Assembly (NCBI RefSeq): GCF_900142195.1
Contig: NZ_FRAB01000006.1
Span: 173,505-237,504 of the forward strand
From: Paraburkholderia terricola
GTDB taxonomy: Bacteria > Pseudomonadota > Gammaproteobacteria > Burkholderiales > Burkholderiaceae
Direction: 5' to 3'
DNA: 64,000 nucleotides
Shown: positions 1 to 8,737 of the stretch, piece by piece
Numbering within the stretch: position 1 is the stretch's first letter
Layout: each line of letters opens with the position of its first letter
Notes under the pieces: model-generated
What the model was told of the DNA's origin: nothing
What the model saw: only the letters and a program-made list of their open reading frames with translations
Databases searched by the model: none
Program-made: the position numbers and the translations under genes

Positions 1-1038
1 AAGAAGGATCAGATCATCGCGTATCTGGACGGCTTCATCGCGATGGTCGACGCGCCGGTGCTCGAGCACACCGAGGTCAAACGCGTGAAGCGCGACGCCG
101 ATGGATGCTACAACGTGTCGACCTCGAATGGCGAGTTCACCGCGGATCACGTCGTCGTGGCGTCGGGCGGCTATCACACGCCGATCGTGCCGCGCATGGC
201 CGAGCGCCTGCCCGCCGGGATCGTGCAGATGCAGTCTTCGCACTATCGCAATCCCGAGGTCTTGCCGGACGGCGCGGTGCTCGTCGTCGGCTCGGGACAA
301 TCGGGTGCGCAGATCGCCGAGGATCTGCATCTGGCCGGGCGCAAGATCTACCTCGCGGTCGGCGAGGCGCCGCGCTGCGCGCGTTTCTATCGCGGACGCG
401 ACGTGGTCGACTGGCTCGCCGACATGCACTACTACGACATGCCCGTCGAGCAGCATCCGCTGCGTGAAGGCGTGCGGGACAACACGAACCACTACGTGAC
501 CGGCCGCGACGGCGGACGCGACATCGATCTGCGGCGTTTCGCGCTGGAAGGCATGGAGCTGTACGGCCGGCTCGAGGATCTGCGCGACGGCCGCCTGAAG
601 TTCGCACCGAACCTGATCGAGAACCTGGACAGCGCGGACGATACCTACAACCGCATCAACGCGAGCATCGATACGTTCATCGACCGGCACGGCATCGACG
701 CGCCGCGCGAAGCGGCCTATGAGCCGGTATGGCGGCCGGACGGCGAGCGCACCTCGCTCGATCTGGCGGCGAGCGGCATCACGTCGATCATCTGGTGCAT
801 CGGCTTCACGCCGGACTTCAGCTGGATCGATGCGCCCGTGTTCAATGGACGCGGCTATCCGGCGCACACGCGGGGCATCACGCCGCAAGCGGGGCTGTAT
901 TTCATCGGCTTGCCGTGGCTGCATACGTGGGGGTCGGGGCGCTTCTCGGGCGTCGCGCGCGACGCGGCTTATGTCGTCGACGCCATTCGCGCGTCGCTCG
1001 ATGCGTCCGACCCGGCAACCGATAGTCTCGCGGCCTGA
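1..1038 (+). CDS. MSMEG_0569/NitH-type flavin-dependent oxidoreductase, 5'-truncated
   Basis: The reading frame is open from base 1, so the N-terminus with the first FAD-binding Rossmann motif lies outside the window. What remains (345 codons) shows the second dinucleotide fold, VVGSGQSGAQIAEDL, typical of the NADPH site of flavin monooxygenase-like proteins. It also has the C-terminal WCIGFTPDFSWID and GLYFIGLPWLHTWGSG segments seen in the MSMEG_0569 family. In Nit1C nitrilase/cyanide-assimilation clusters this flavoprotein (NitH) is a late gene; I recall this from the literature and could not check it. It ends 13 bases before the LnmK-like gene, so the two are probably co-transcribed. The substrate is unknown. 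Family call fairly sure; pathway inferred. Confidence 0.82.
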   Translation, partial: KKDQIIAYLDGFIAMVDAPVLEHTEVKRVKRDADGCYNVSTSNGEFTADHVVVASGGYHTPIVPRMAERLPAGIVQMQSSHYRNPEVLPDGAVLVVGSGQSGAQIAEDLHLAGRKIYLAVGEAPRCARFYRGRDVVDWLADMHYYDMPVEQHPLREGVRDNTNHYVTGRDGGRDIDLRRFALEGMELYGRLEDLRDGRLKFAPNLIENLDSADDTYNRINASIDTFIDRHGIDAPREAAYEPVWRPDGERTSLDLAASGITSIIWCIGFTPDFSWIDAPVFNGRGYPAHTRGITPQAGLYFIGLPWLHTWGSGRFSGVARDAAYVVDAIRASLDASDPATDSLAA

Positions 1039-1051
1039 GCGACCGAAGCCC

Positions 1052-1876
1052 ATGCAGAACACGACGGGACGCTATCGCGCGGGCATGCCGCAATTGAGCT
1101 TCACCGGCCTGTCGGAGAACTGGCTGCTGAAGGAATGCGGGCATCGTCATTGGGAGGCGCTGGCCGCGCACACAGGGCGAGCCACGCCGGATGTCAGCGA
1201 CGACAACGGCGGCCGCTCGTATGCCGCCTTCACCGCGATCCGCCTGCGGGCGCACGGTTTCGATGCCGTGCGCGAGAACGACGAGTTCGACATTCACAGC
1301 GCGTTATGCAGAACCGGCCCGGTCCGGCACTTCAGCACACACCGCATCGTGCGTGACGATGCGTCGATCGCGGAGGTGTCGATGTCGTCGACGTTCGTCA
1401 CGCGCGCCGAAGCGCGCAACAATCGTTCGGTCGCGCGTGCAACGCTTGCCGCGCTGGCGGGGGCGATCAGTCCGGCGCCCGACGAAGCGCTGGCCATGAC
1501 GCAAACGGGCAAGCGCCTGAGGGCGGGAGACTGGGCCTCATGCGAAGGGCTCGAGCCTGGCGTGCACGAGGCCGCCCGCTTTCTTCCCTGTCCGAACAAC
1601 GACTTCAATGGCGCGGACTTTCTCTACTTCGCGAGCTTCCAGTCGTTTGTCGATCGCGCCGAATGGCAACGGCACCGGTTTGCGGAGCCGCCCGTGATCG
1701 CGAGCCGGTCGCTGCACTTTTATGGCAACGTCAACATCGGTGATGCGTTGAACGTGCATGTGGTCGGCGAACGCGAAAGCGGGCAGGGCATCGTGCATTG
1801 GAGCGAAGTGCGACGCGGCAGCGACAACCTGAAGATTGCCGACGTCGTCACGGAAAAACGCTGGAGACAGCGATGA
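1052..1876 (+). CDS. LnmK-like (Pnap_2097 family) acyltransferase/decarboxylase
   Basis: A 274-residue protein resembling the LnmK/Pnap_2097 group: an N-terminal LSENWLLKECGHRHW segment and a later FLYFASFQSFVDRAEW stretch, consistent with a double hot-dog fold. LnmK of leinamycin biosynthesis loads methylmalonyl from CoA and decarboxylates it to give propionyl-ACP; whether this protein does the same is inference. The start at 1052 lies 13 bases after the flavoprotein stop. The stop overlaps the mutase start (ATGA at 1873-1876), which indicates translational coupling. A methylmalonyl-processing enzyme coupled to an acyl-CoA mutase makes a short three-carbon acyl-supply route plausible. No acyl carrier protein gene is visible in the window. 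Confidence 0.72.
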   Translation: MQNTTGRYRAGMPQLSFTGLSENWLLKECGHRHWEALAAHTGRATPDVSDDNGGRSYAAFTAIRLRAHGFDAVRENDEFDIHSALCRTGPVRHFSTHRIVRDDASIAEVSMSSTFVTRAEARNNRSVARATLAALAGAISPAPDEALAMTQTGKRLRAGDWASCEGLEPGVHEAARFLPCPNNDFNGADFLYFASFQSFVDRAEWQRHRFAEPPVIASRSLHFYGNVNIGDALNVHVVGERESGQGIVHWSEVRRGSDNLKIADVVTEKRWRQR

Positions 1877-3972
1877 GGTCCGCCGTCAAACGCGAGGCGC
1901 CGCTGCGCTTGCAGTCCCGGCCCAGGCCCCGGCGCCGCGCCGTGCCGCTGAAGACGCTTTATACCGCCTCCGACCTCGCTGGCGTCGCGCATCTGAACAG
2001 CATGCCTGGCGCCGCGCCGTTCGTGCGCGGTCCATACGCGTCGATGTACACGGCGAAGCCGTGGACGATCCGGCAATACGCGGGCTACGCCGAAGCGGCC
2101 GATTCGAACCTCGCGTTTCGCACCGCGCTGGCGGAAGGGGCGCAGGGTTTGTCCGTCGCGTTCGATCTGCCGACCCAGCGCGGCTATGATTCGGACGATC
2201 CGCGCGCGAGCGCCGAGGTCGGGCTGGCCGGGGTCGCGATCGATACGGTCGAAGACATGGCGCGTCTTTTCGCGGGCATTCCACTCGACCGAACCTCGGT
2301 ATCGATGACGATGAACGGCGCGGTGCTGCCGGTGCTGGCCGCCTTCATCGTCGCGGCCGAGGAGCGCGGCGTGGCCGCGGCGCAACTGACCGGCACGATT
2401 CAGAACGACATTCTCAAAGAGTTCATCGTGCGCAACACCTGCATCTTCGCGCCTGAACCGTCGTTGCGAATCGCCGCCGACGTGGTCGATTATCTCGCGC
2501 GACATGCTCCGCGCTTCAACGCGCTATCGGTGTCCGGCTATCACTTTCAGGAGGCCGGCGCCGATCCGGTGCTCGAACTGGCGCTGACGATGGCCCATGC
2601 GCGCACCTACATCGAAACGCTTGGCGCGCGAGGCATGAATGCCGACGACGCCTGCGAGCGCATGAGCTTCTTCTTCGGCGTCGGCACGGACTTCTATGTC
2701 GAGGTGGCGAAGCTGCGCGCGGCGCGTCTCGTCTGGTCGGAACTCGCGATGCAGTGCGGCGCGGCTTCCGACAAGGCGCGCGCCCTGCGGATGCATTGCC
2801 AGACGTCCGGCTGGTCGCTGACCGCGCAGAAGCCGTCGAACAACATCGTGCGCACCGCCGTCGAAGCGCTGGCGGCCGTCTTCGGCGGCACGCAGTCGCT
2901 GCATACGAACGCCTTTGACGAGGCGCTGGCCTTGCCCTCGGCATCGTCGTCGCGTCTCGCTCGCGACACGCAACTCATGCTTCAGCACGAAATGGGACTG
3001 TGCGACGTCGTCGATCCGTGGGCCGGTTCGTACATGATGGAAGCGCTGACGGCCGACATCGCGGCGCGCGTGCGTTCGCTGATCGGCGAGATCGACGCGC
3101 GCGGCGGCATCGTGCAAGCGATCCGCTCGGGATGGATTCGCCAACGCATTCACGAATCGGCCGTGACGCTGCAGGCCGAAATCGATAGCGGGCAACGCGT
3201 CGTGGTGGGCGTCAACGCGTTCGTTCATGGCGACGCTGACGAAGCGCCCGCATGTTTCGAACTGGACGGAAAAAAAGTGCGCGGCCACCAGCTCCGTCGC
3301 ATCGCGGAGGTCAAGCTGCGGCGCGATGCGCAGCATGTGGCGCGTGCGTTGGACGCGCTCGAAACGGCCGCGCGCGAGGGCACGGGCAACCTGCTCGCGT
3401 TGACGATCCGCTGCATGCGTGCGCGCGCGACAGTCGGCGAATGCACGCGCGCGCTCGAAGCCGTGTGGCCGCGTCATGCGATCGGTTTGCATGCGAGCGC
3501 CGGCATCTACGAGGAAACGCTTTCGTCGGATGCAAGGTGGAAAGCCGCCTGCGAACAGGTCGATGAATTGACATCGACGCTGGGGCGCAAGCCCCGCGTG
3601 ATGATCACGAAGCTCGGACAGGACGGCCACGATCGCGGCGCGCAAGCGGTGGCTGCCGCGTTGATCGATGCGGGTTTCGAGGTCGTGTCCAACGAACTCT
3701 TCATCTCGCCCGCGGAAGTTGCGCGGCGCGCGCTGGCGAACGAGGTCGACATGATCGGCGTGTCATCGCTCGCGGGCGCACATGTCGAGTTGACGTCGCA
3801 ATTGATGCGTGAATTGCGCGCGCGGCATGCCGCGATACCCGTCGTGCTTGGCGGGAATGTTCAGGCGGAAAGCGCGGGGGTGCTGAAAGCGCTGGGTGTC
3901 GCCGAATTTTTCCTGCCCGGCACGCGCATGCACGAAATCGTGCTGCGCCTGGTGCGGCTCGTGGCGTGCTGA
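1873..3972 (+). CDS. B12-dependent methylmalonyl-CoA mutase-family protein, single chain
   Basis: A 699-residue protein with both mutase parts. The N-terminal substrate barrel carries GPYASMYTAKPWTIRQYAG and FDLPTQRGYDSD, matching methylmalonyl-CoA mutase catalytic subunits. The C-terminal cobalamin domain has the base-off motif DGHDRG with the cobalt-ligand His at about residue 586. It would interconvert succinyl-CoA and methylmalonyl-CoA, or a related branched acyl-CoA. It overlaps the LnmK-like gene by 4 bases. It is the last gene of the operon and converges on the IclR gene. No MeaB/ArgK G-protein chaperone lies beside it. Mutase family certain, exact substrate open. Confidence 0.88.
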   Translation: MRSAVKREAPLRLQSRPRPRRRAVPLKTLYTASDLAGVAHLNSMPGAAPFVRGPYASMYTAKPWTIRQYAGYAEAADSNLAFRTALAEGAQGLSVAFDLPTQRGYDSDDPRASAEVGLAGVAIDTVEDMARLFAGIPLDRTSVSMTMNGAVLPVLAAFIVAAEERGVAAAQLTGTIQNDILKEFIVRNTCIFAPEPSLRIAADVVDYLARHAPRFNALSVSGYHFQEAGADPVLELALTMAHARTYIETLGARGMNADDACERMSFFFGVGTDFYVEVAKLRAARLVWSELAMQCGAASDKARALRMHCQTSGWSLTAQKPSNNIVRTAVEALAAVFGGTQSLHTNAFDEALALPSASSSRLARDTQLMLQHEMGLCDVVDPWAGSYMMEALTADIAARVRSLIGEIDARGGIVQAIRSGWIRQRIHESAVTLQAEIDSGQRVVVGVNAFVHGDADEAPACFELDGKKVRGHQLRRIAEVKLRRDAQHVARALDALETAAREGTGNLLALTIRCMRARATVGECTRALEAVWPRHAIGLHASAGIYEETLSSDARWKAACEQVDELTSTLGRKPRVMITKLGQDGHDRGAQAVAAALIDAGFEVVSNELFISPAEVARRALANEVDMIGVSSLAGAHVELTSQLMRELRARHAAIPVVLGGNVQAESAGVLKALGVAEFFLPGTRMHEIVLRLVRLVAC

Positions 3973-4041
3973 AGTTCTGACGGGAAGCGGCGACGGCATG
4001 ACGCGCCGTGAATCGCGCGTCGCCCCATCGCTACCGGATTG

Positions 4042-4773
4042 CTACACGCCAATCGCAGCCGCGGCCTTCGCGACCGCCTTGCCCCATTCTTCAAGACGTG
4101 CCGGGTCATAGCGCGATTCCGGCATCGAGATGCAGATGCTCGCCGCCGGCGCGCCGTCTGAATCGATGATCGGCGCGCCGATCGCGCACACCGCGGGACG
4201 GTACTGCGAGAGATTCACCGAATAGCCGCGTTGCCGGATGCGCTCGAGTTCCAGCCGTATTTCGGCGGGATCGCATGGCGTTGTTTCACTGAACTTCGGC
4301 ATGTCGCGGCTCAGGATTTCGTCGACCTCGGCTTCCTTCATGTACGCCAGTACCGCCAACCCCGTGGCGGTGGCGTGGAACGGGCTCGGATCGCCGATCG
4401 GGCTGAACGTGCGCACCGTTTGCGTACAGTCCGCACGATCGATCAGGACCATCGAGTTGGTGCTGTCCGGCACCGACAGATGAACCGTTTCGTTGGTCAG
4501 GTCGCGCAACTCGCGCATCGGCTCACGCGCGGCCGCATACAGCGCGCCGCCGCGCAGCGCGGCGGGCCGCACGCCGAGAATTCGCGGTCCCACTTCCCAG
4601 CGCGTCAAATCGCCGCTCGACTGACGAAGCCAGCCCGCCTCGTGAAACGTCAACAGCACGCGTTGCACGCTCGACTTCGGCATATCGAGCAGGCGTGCCA
4701 GCACGCCCACGCTGACCGGCTGGTTCTTCGACACAGCCTCGAGGATCTCGAGGCTCTTCAACAAACTTTTCAT
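4042..4773 (-). CDS. IclR-family transcriptional regulator
   Basis: A 243-residue protein with an N-terminal winged helix (KSLEILEAVSKNQPVSVGVLA then MPKSSVQRVLLT) and a C-terminal IclR effector domain (NETVHLSVP, AVCAIGAPI). The start MKSLLKSL at 4773 is chosen over an upstream ATG because GGAGA lies 6 bases before it and the HTH begins at once. It is divergent from the aldo/keto reductase operon, the usual arrangement for IclR control of a catabolic operon. The effector would be a small acid or amide from the substrate; unknown. Confidence 0.92.
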   Translation of the reverse strand: MKSLLKSLEILEAVSKNQPVSVGVLARLLDMPKSSVQRVLLTFHEAGWLRQSSGDLTRWEVGPRILGVRPAALRGGALYAAAREPMRELRDLTNETVHLSVPDSTNSMVLIDRADCTQTVRTFSPIGDPSPFHATATGLAVLAYMKEAEVDEILSRDMPKFSETTPCDPAEIRLELERIRQRGYSVNLSQYRPAVCAIGAPIIDSDGAPAASICISMPESRYDPARLEEWGKAVAKAAAAIGV

Positions 4774-4876
4774 GCAGGTCTCCGATGAAGGACGGCGACG
4801 GGCGAGCGCTCGCCCACGCTGCGCTTGCAACGCAAAAAAGCGCGTGTTACTTTTCGTTCACTGTTTGTGGAACGCC

Positions 4877-4893
4877 GTGCCGTATTGTGGCAC
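4877..4893. promoter_or_regulatory. Candidate operator (GTGCC-N7-GGCAC) between divergent iclR and AKR genes
   Basis: A 5-bp perfect inverted repeat sits in the 161-base gap between the IclR gene and the aldo/keto reductase start. Position fits an IclR site, but the arms are short and no second copy was found. Confidence 0.28.
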
Positions 4894-4934
4894 ACCCCCA
4901 TCGAGTTGGAAAGCATTGGAGAACGATTACGGCA

Positions 4935-5819
4935 ATGGGACTCTCTTTTCAGCCGCTCGACGCCTTGCCGGTTATCCGGGCTCATGGCGCGCGCATCCCC
5001 GCAATCGGCCTCGGCACCTGGCGGTCCACGCATGAGGAAGGCGTGCAAGCGGTGCGCGCGGCGCTCGAAGCGGGCTATCGGCATATCGACACGGCGGCGC
5101 GCTACGAGAACGAGCAGGCGGTCGGCCAGGCGTTCGCCGCGAGCGGTCTGCCGCGCGACGAGGTGTTCGTCACGACCAAGGTGTGGCACACCGAATTGCG
5201 CGCCGCGGATTTCAGGCGTGCCGCCGAGGCAAGCGTCGCGCGGCTCGGGCTCGATCACGTCGATCTGCTGCTGGTGCATTGGCCCAACCCTGAAGTGCCG
5301 CTGGAAGAGACCATCGGCGCGCTGTGCGAAGCGCAGCGCAGCGGCTTGACGCGGCATATCGGCGTATCGAATTTTCCGGTGGCCTTGCTCGATCGCGCGG
5401 TCGCGCTCGCCTCGGTGCCGTTGGCCGCCAATCAGTGCGAATACCACCCGTATCTCGACCAGACCCAGGTGCTCGATGCGTGCCGCCGGCATGGCATGGC
5501 GCTGATCGCGCACACGCCGCTCGGCAGCGGCAAGCTGCTTGCCGATCCGGTCATCGCGGAGATCGCACGCGAACACGGACGCAAGCCGGCCCAGATCATC
5601 TTGCGCTGGCTCGTGCAGCAGCCCGGCGTGGCGGCGATTCCCAAGTCGTCGAACCCGGTGCGCATCGGCGAAAACCTTGCGGTATCCGATTTCGAACTCG
5701 ATGCGAGTTCGACGGCGCGCATCGGCGCGCTGGCTCGCGCCGACGGCCGCGTGAGCCAGCCGGCGTGGCATCCGCGGTGGGACGCTGCGGCAAATTCCTC
5801 AGCGGCGGACAAAACATGA
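4935..5819 (+). CDS. Aldo/keto reductase
   Basis: A 294-residue NAD(P)H-dependent carbonyl reductase. The catalytic tetrad is visible: Asp and Tyr in HIDTAARYENE, Lys in TTKVWH and His in LLVHWPNP. The C-terminal IPKSSNPVRI is the cofactor phosphate-binding segment. An ATG at 4785 would add 50 residues unlike the family, so 4935 (MGLSFQPL) is preferred; a GGAG lies about 13 bases upstream. The stop overlaps the aminotransferase start (ATGA, 5816-5819). The gene opens a catabolic operon and may reduce an aldehyde formed by the neighbouring oxidases or aminotransferase; this role is inferred. Confidence 0.9.
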   Translation: MGLSFQPLDALPVIRAHGARIPAIGLGTWRSTHEEGVQAVRAALEAGYRHIDTAARYENEQAVGQAFAASGLPRDEVFVTTKVWHTELRAADFRRAAEASVARLGLDHVDLLLVHWPNPEVPLEETIGALCEAQRSGLTRHIGVSNFPVALLDRAVALASVPLAANQCEYHPYLDQTQVLDACRRHGMALIAHTPLGSGKLLADPVIAEIAREHGRKPAQIILRWLVQQPGVAAIPKSSNPVRIGENLAVSDFELDASSTARIGALARADGRVSQPAWHPRWDAAANSSAADKT

Positions 5820-7252
5820 ACTTCGTCGACACCGACATCCCCATCGACATGAATGCAGCCATGCACAGGCGCGGCGAGCTCACGCTCGAAACCGACCGGC
5901 GGCATCTGATGCATCCCGGCACGCACGCGTCGGACCATGCGTCGGGCGAACTGGATGCGCGGCTGATGACGCGCGCACAGGGTATCCGCATAGAAGATCA
6001 CGCGGGGCGCTCGTACATCGACGCGTTCGCGGGGCTTTACTGCGTGAACATCGGCTATGGACGCGAGGAAATGGCCGACGCGATCGCCGCCCAGACGCGC
6101 CGGCTGTCGTTCTATCACACGTATGCGGGCTTCTCGAACGACCCCGCTGTCGAACTGTCGCGGCGTCTGATCGAAGAGTGGGCGCCGCCCGGCATGAAGA
6201 AGGTGTTCTACGGCATGTCGGGCTCGGACGCCAACGAGACGCAGGTGAAGCTCGCCTGGTACTACAACAACGTGCTCGGACGGCCGCGCAAGAAGAAGAT
6301 CATCGCGCGGCAGCGCAGTTATCACGGCTCGGGCATCGCGACCGGCAGCCTCACGGGGCAGCCGAAGTTTCACGCCGGTTTCGATCTGCCCATGCCGCAG
6401 GTGCTGCACACGGCGAGTCCCGACTTCTATCGCGACGCACGCCCCGGCGCGAGCGAAGCGGAGTTCGTCGCGGATTGCGTCGAGCACCTGGAGCAACTGA
6501 TCGCACGCGAGGGCGCCGACACGATCACCGCGTTTTTCGGCGAGCCGGTGATGGGCTCGGGCGGCATCGTGCCGCCGCCGTCGGGTTATTGGCCCGCGAT
6601 TCAGGCGGTGCTCGAGCGTCACGACATTCTCTTCGCGGTCGATGAAGTGGTGTGCGGTTTCGGCCGCCTCGGTTCGCGCACGGGCAGCGAGCACTACGGC
6701 CTCGCGCCGGATCTGATGTCGGTGGCGAAAGGACTGACGAGCGGGTATTTGCCGCTGTCCGGCGTGATCGTCAGCGAGCGCGTGTGGGATGTGATCGAGC
6801 GCGGCTCGCGCGAGCAGGGCGCGATGAATCACGGCTGGACTTACTCCGGCCACCCGGTGTGCGCGGCGGCGGCATTGACGAACCTCGACATCATCGAGCG
6901 CGAGCAGTTGGTGAGCAATGCGGCGGAGGTCGGCGCCTATTTTCAGGCGCGTCTGCATGAGGCGTTCGACGCGCATCCGCTCGTCGGCAATGTGAGGGGC
7001 GTGGGCATGCTCGCCGCGCTCGAACTGATGGCCGGCAAGACTGAACGACGACCCTTTCCGGCCGCGGCGAAGGCGAGCCAACGGGTGGCGCAGGCGGCGC
7101 TCGCGCGCGGTTTGATCGTGCGCGCGCTGGGCACGAACGACATTGTCGGCTTTGCGCCGCCGCTCATCGCCACGCGCGCCGACATCGACGAGATCGTTGC
7201 TATCGCACGCCATGCGCTGCACGACGTGAGCGACGCGTTATCGGCGCCATGA
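5816..7252 (+). CDS. PLP-dependent class III aminotransferase
   Basis: A 478-residue omega-amine/amino-acid:pyruvate-type transaminase. The PLP pocket shows FYGMSGSDANETQVK (phosphate site), FAVDEVVCGFGRLG with the pyridine-N Asp at about residue 276, and SVAKGLTSGYLPLSGV with the Schiff-base Lys at about 305. The HGWTYSGHPVCAAAAL segment is typical of spuC/putrescine and beta-alanine aminotransferases. The start at 5816 overlaps the aldo/keto reductase stop; a second in-frame ATG lies about 30 bases downstream. Together with two DAO-type oxidases, it suggests removal of an amino group from an amine or amino acid; substrate not determined. Confidence 0.92.
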   Translation: MNFVDTDIPIDMNAAMHRRGELTLETDRRHLMHPGTHASDHASGELDARLMTRAQGIRIEDHAGRSYIDAFAGLYCVNIGYGREEMADAIAAQTRRLSFYHTYAGFSNDPAVELSRRLIEEWAPPGMKKVFYGMSGSDANETQVKLAWYYNNVLGRPRKKKIIARQRSYHGSGIATGSLTGQPKFHAGFDLPMPQVLHTASPDFYRDARPGASEAEFVADCVEHLEQLIAREGADTITAFFGEPVMGSGGIVPPPSGYWPAIQAVLERHDILFAVDEVVCGFGRLGSRTGSEHYGLAPDLMSVAKGLTSGYLPLSGVIVSERVWDVIERGSREQGAMNHGWTYSGHPVCAAAALTNLDIIEREQLVSNAAEVGAYFQARLHEAFDAHPLVGNVRGVGMLAALELMAGKTERRPFPAAAKASQRVAQAALARGLIVRALGTNDIVGFAPPLIATRADIDEIVAIARHALHDVSDALSAP

Positions 7253-7359
7253 CAGCGCGGCCCGAGACCGCGACCGACGGCTCGCGGAAGCCGCTGGTTT
7301 TTTCACGCCCTCGCTGAGTCCGGCGAGCGGGGCTATTCAATCCAACCAGGGACTCGACC

Positions 7360-8694
7360 GTGTCCACGCGCAACGACGTTTTTTCCCTTGATTTCACCGA
7401 CACACCGTACTGGTGGCAAGACTGGCGTCCGCATGACGAACTGATGTCGGAGGTGCCCCGCGAGGTGGACGTCGCGATTGTCGGCGCCGGCTATGCGGGC
7501 TTGTCGTGCGCGCTCGAACTGGCGAAGCAGGGCTTGCGCGTGGCCGTGCTCGAAGCGGATGTGCCGGGCATCGGCGCGAGCACGCTCAGCGGCGGACAGG
7601 TGTCGGGAGGCGTGAATGTCGGCAAGGCGCCGTCGGGAAAAAAGCTGGATGGTTCGGTATCCGAGGAGCGTCAGCGCACCCTGTTGAGCGAAGCGTCGGC
7701 GTCTTACGAGGTGTTCGAAAGCATCCTGCGCGATAACGCGATCGAATGCAGCTACGTGAAGGCCGGGCGCATCAACGCGATGTGGACCGACGAGCATCTC
7801 GCCGCGTGGCGCAAGCGCATCGTCAATCTGAACACGTATGCGCGCGCCGGGGCGCGGCTGCTTTCACGCGACGAACTGCGCGGCGAACTGGCCAGCGACA
7901 TCTATGCCGGCGGCGTTCTGCTCGAACGGGCGGGCCAGCTTCATCCGTCGATGATGTTCGCCGGTCTGCTCGCCGCGGCGCGCGGCGCGGGCGTCACGGT
8001 ATGCAGCCGCGCCCCGGTCGGCAGCATCGCGCGAGTCGGCGCGCAATACCGGGTCGAGACGCCGCGCGGCGCGCTCGCCAGCCGGCACGTCGTGATCTGC
8101 ACGAACGGCTACACCGGTTCGTCGACGCCCGATCTGCAACGTCGCGTGGTGCCGGTCGTATCGCATCAGATCGCCACCGAGGCATTGCCGGCCGACTTGC
8201 GCGCCTCGCTGATACCGAAGCGTCGCGGCATCTCGGAGACGCGCCGCGTCGTCAACTACTACCGCTATTCGCCGGACGGCACGCGCCTGCTGTTCGGTGG
8301 CCGGGCGCGTTTTTACAACCTCGATCGCCGCCAGTCGGCCGCGATCCTGCATGCGCAGATGGTCGAGCGCTTTCCGCAGATGGCCGGCGTGAAGGTGGCG
8401 TATAGCTGGGGCGGCACGGTGGCGCTCACGCTCGACTTCCTCCCGCATCTGGGCCGCACCGCCGATGGCGTCTACTACGCACTCGGCTGCAACGGCAGCG
8501 GCGTGGTGATGATGACGTATCTCGGCTACAAGGTCGCGCGCCTGATCGCCGAAGGACAAGCGCCCGAAACCAGCGCCTACGGCACGCCGATGCTCACGCA
8601 TCCGCTCTACGGCGGCAAGCCGTGGTTCATGCCCGCGCTCGGCAGCTACTACCAGATTCGCGACGTCATCGACAAACGCAGGCAACGCGCTTGA
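7360..8694 (+). CDS. DAO-type FAD-dependent oxidase (gamma-glutamylputrescine oxidase-like)
   Basis: A 444-residue flavoprotein with the FAD Rossmann motif VAIVGAGYAGLSCALELAKQG at about residues 38-58 and the N-terminal PYWWQDW typical of PuuB-like oxidases. The C-terminal WGGTVALTLDFLPHLG and ALGCNGSGVVMMTYLG complete the DAO fold. The start is GTG at 7360; no ATG fits as well. Such enzymes oxidise secondary or primary amines to aldehyde plus H2O2. It stands 107 bases after the aminotransferase and 43 before hyuA, in the same operon. A second paralogue is at 14688. Confidence 0.88.
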   Translation: MSTRNDVFSLDFTDTPYWWQDWRPHDELMSEVPREVDVAIVGAGYAGLSCALELAKQGLRVAVLEADVPGIGASTLSGGQVSGGVNVGKAPSGKKLDGSVSEERQRTLLSEASASYEVFESILRDNAIECSYVKAGRINAMWTDEHLAAWRKRIVNLNTYARAGARLLSRDELRGELASDIYAGGVLLERAGQLHPSMMFAGLLAAARGAGVTVCSRAPVGSIARVGAQYRVETPRGALASRHVVICTNGYTGSSTPDLQRRVVPVVSHQIATEALPADLRASLIPKRRGISETRRVVNYYRYSPDGTRLLFGGRARFYNLDRRQSAAILHAQMVERFPQMAGVKVAYSWGGTVALTLDFLPHLGRTADGVYYALGCNGSGVVMMTYLGYKVARLIAEGQAPETSAYGTPMLTHPLYGGKPWFMPALGSYYQIRDVIDKRRQRA

Positions 8695-8737
8695 GCGGCA
8701 GCGGCGCACATCACTTCACACAGGCAGGAACACGACA

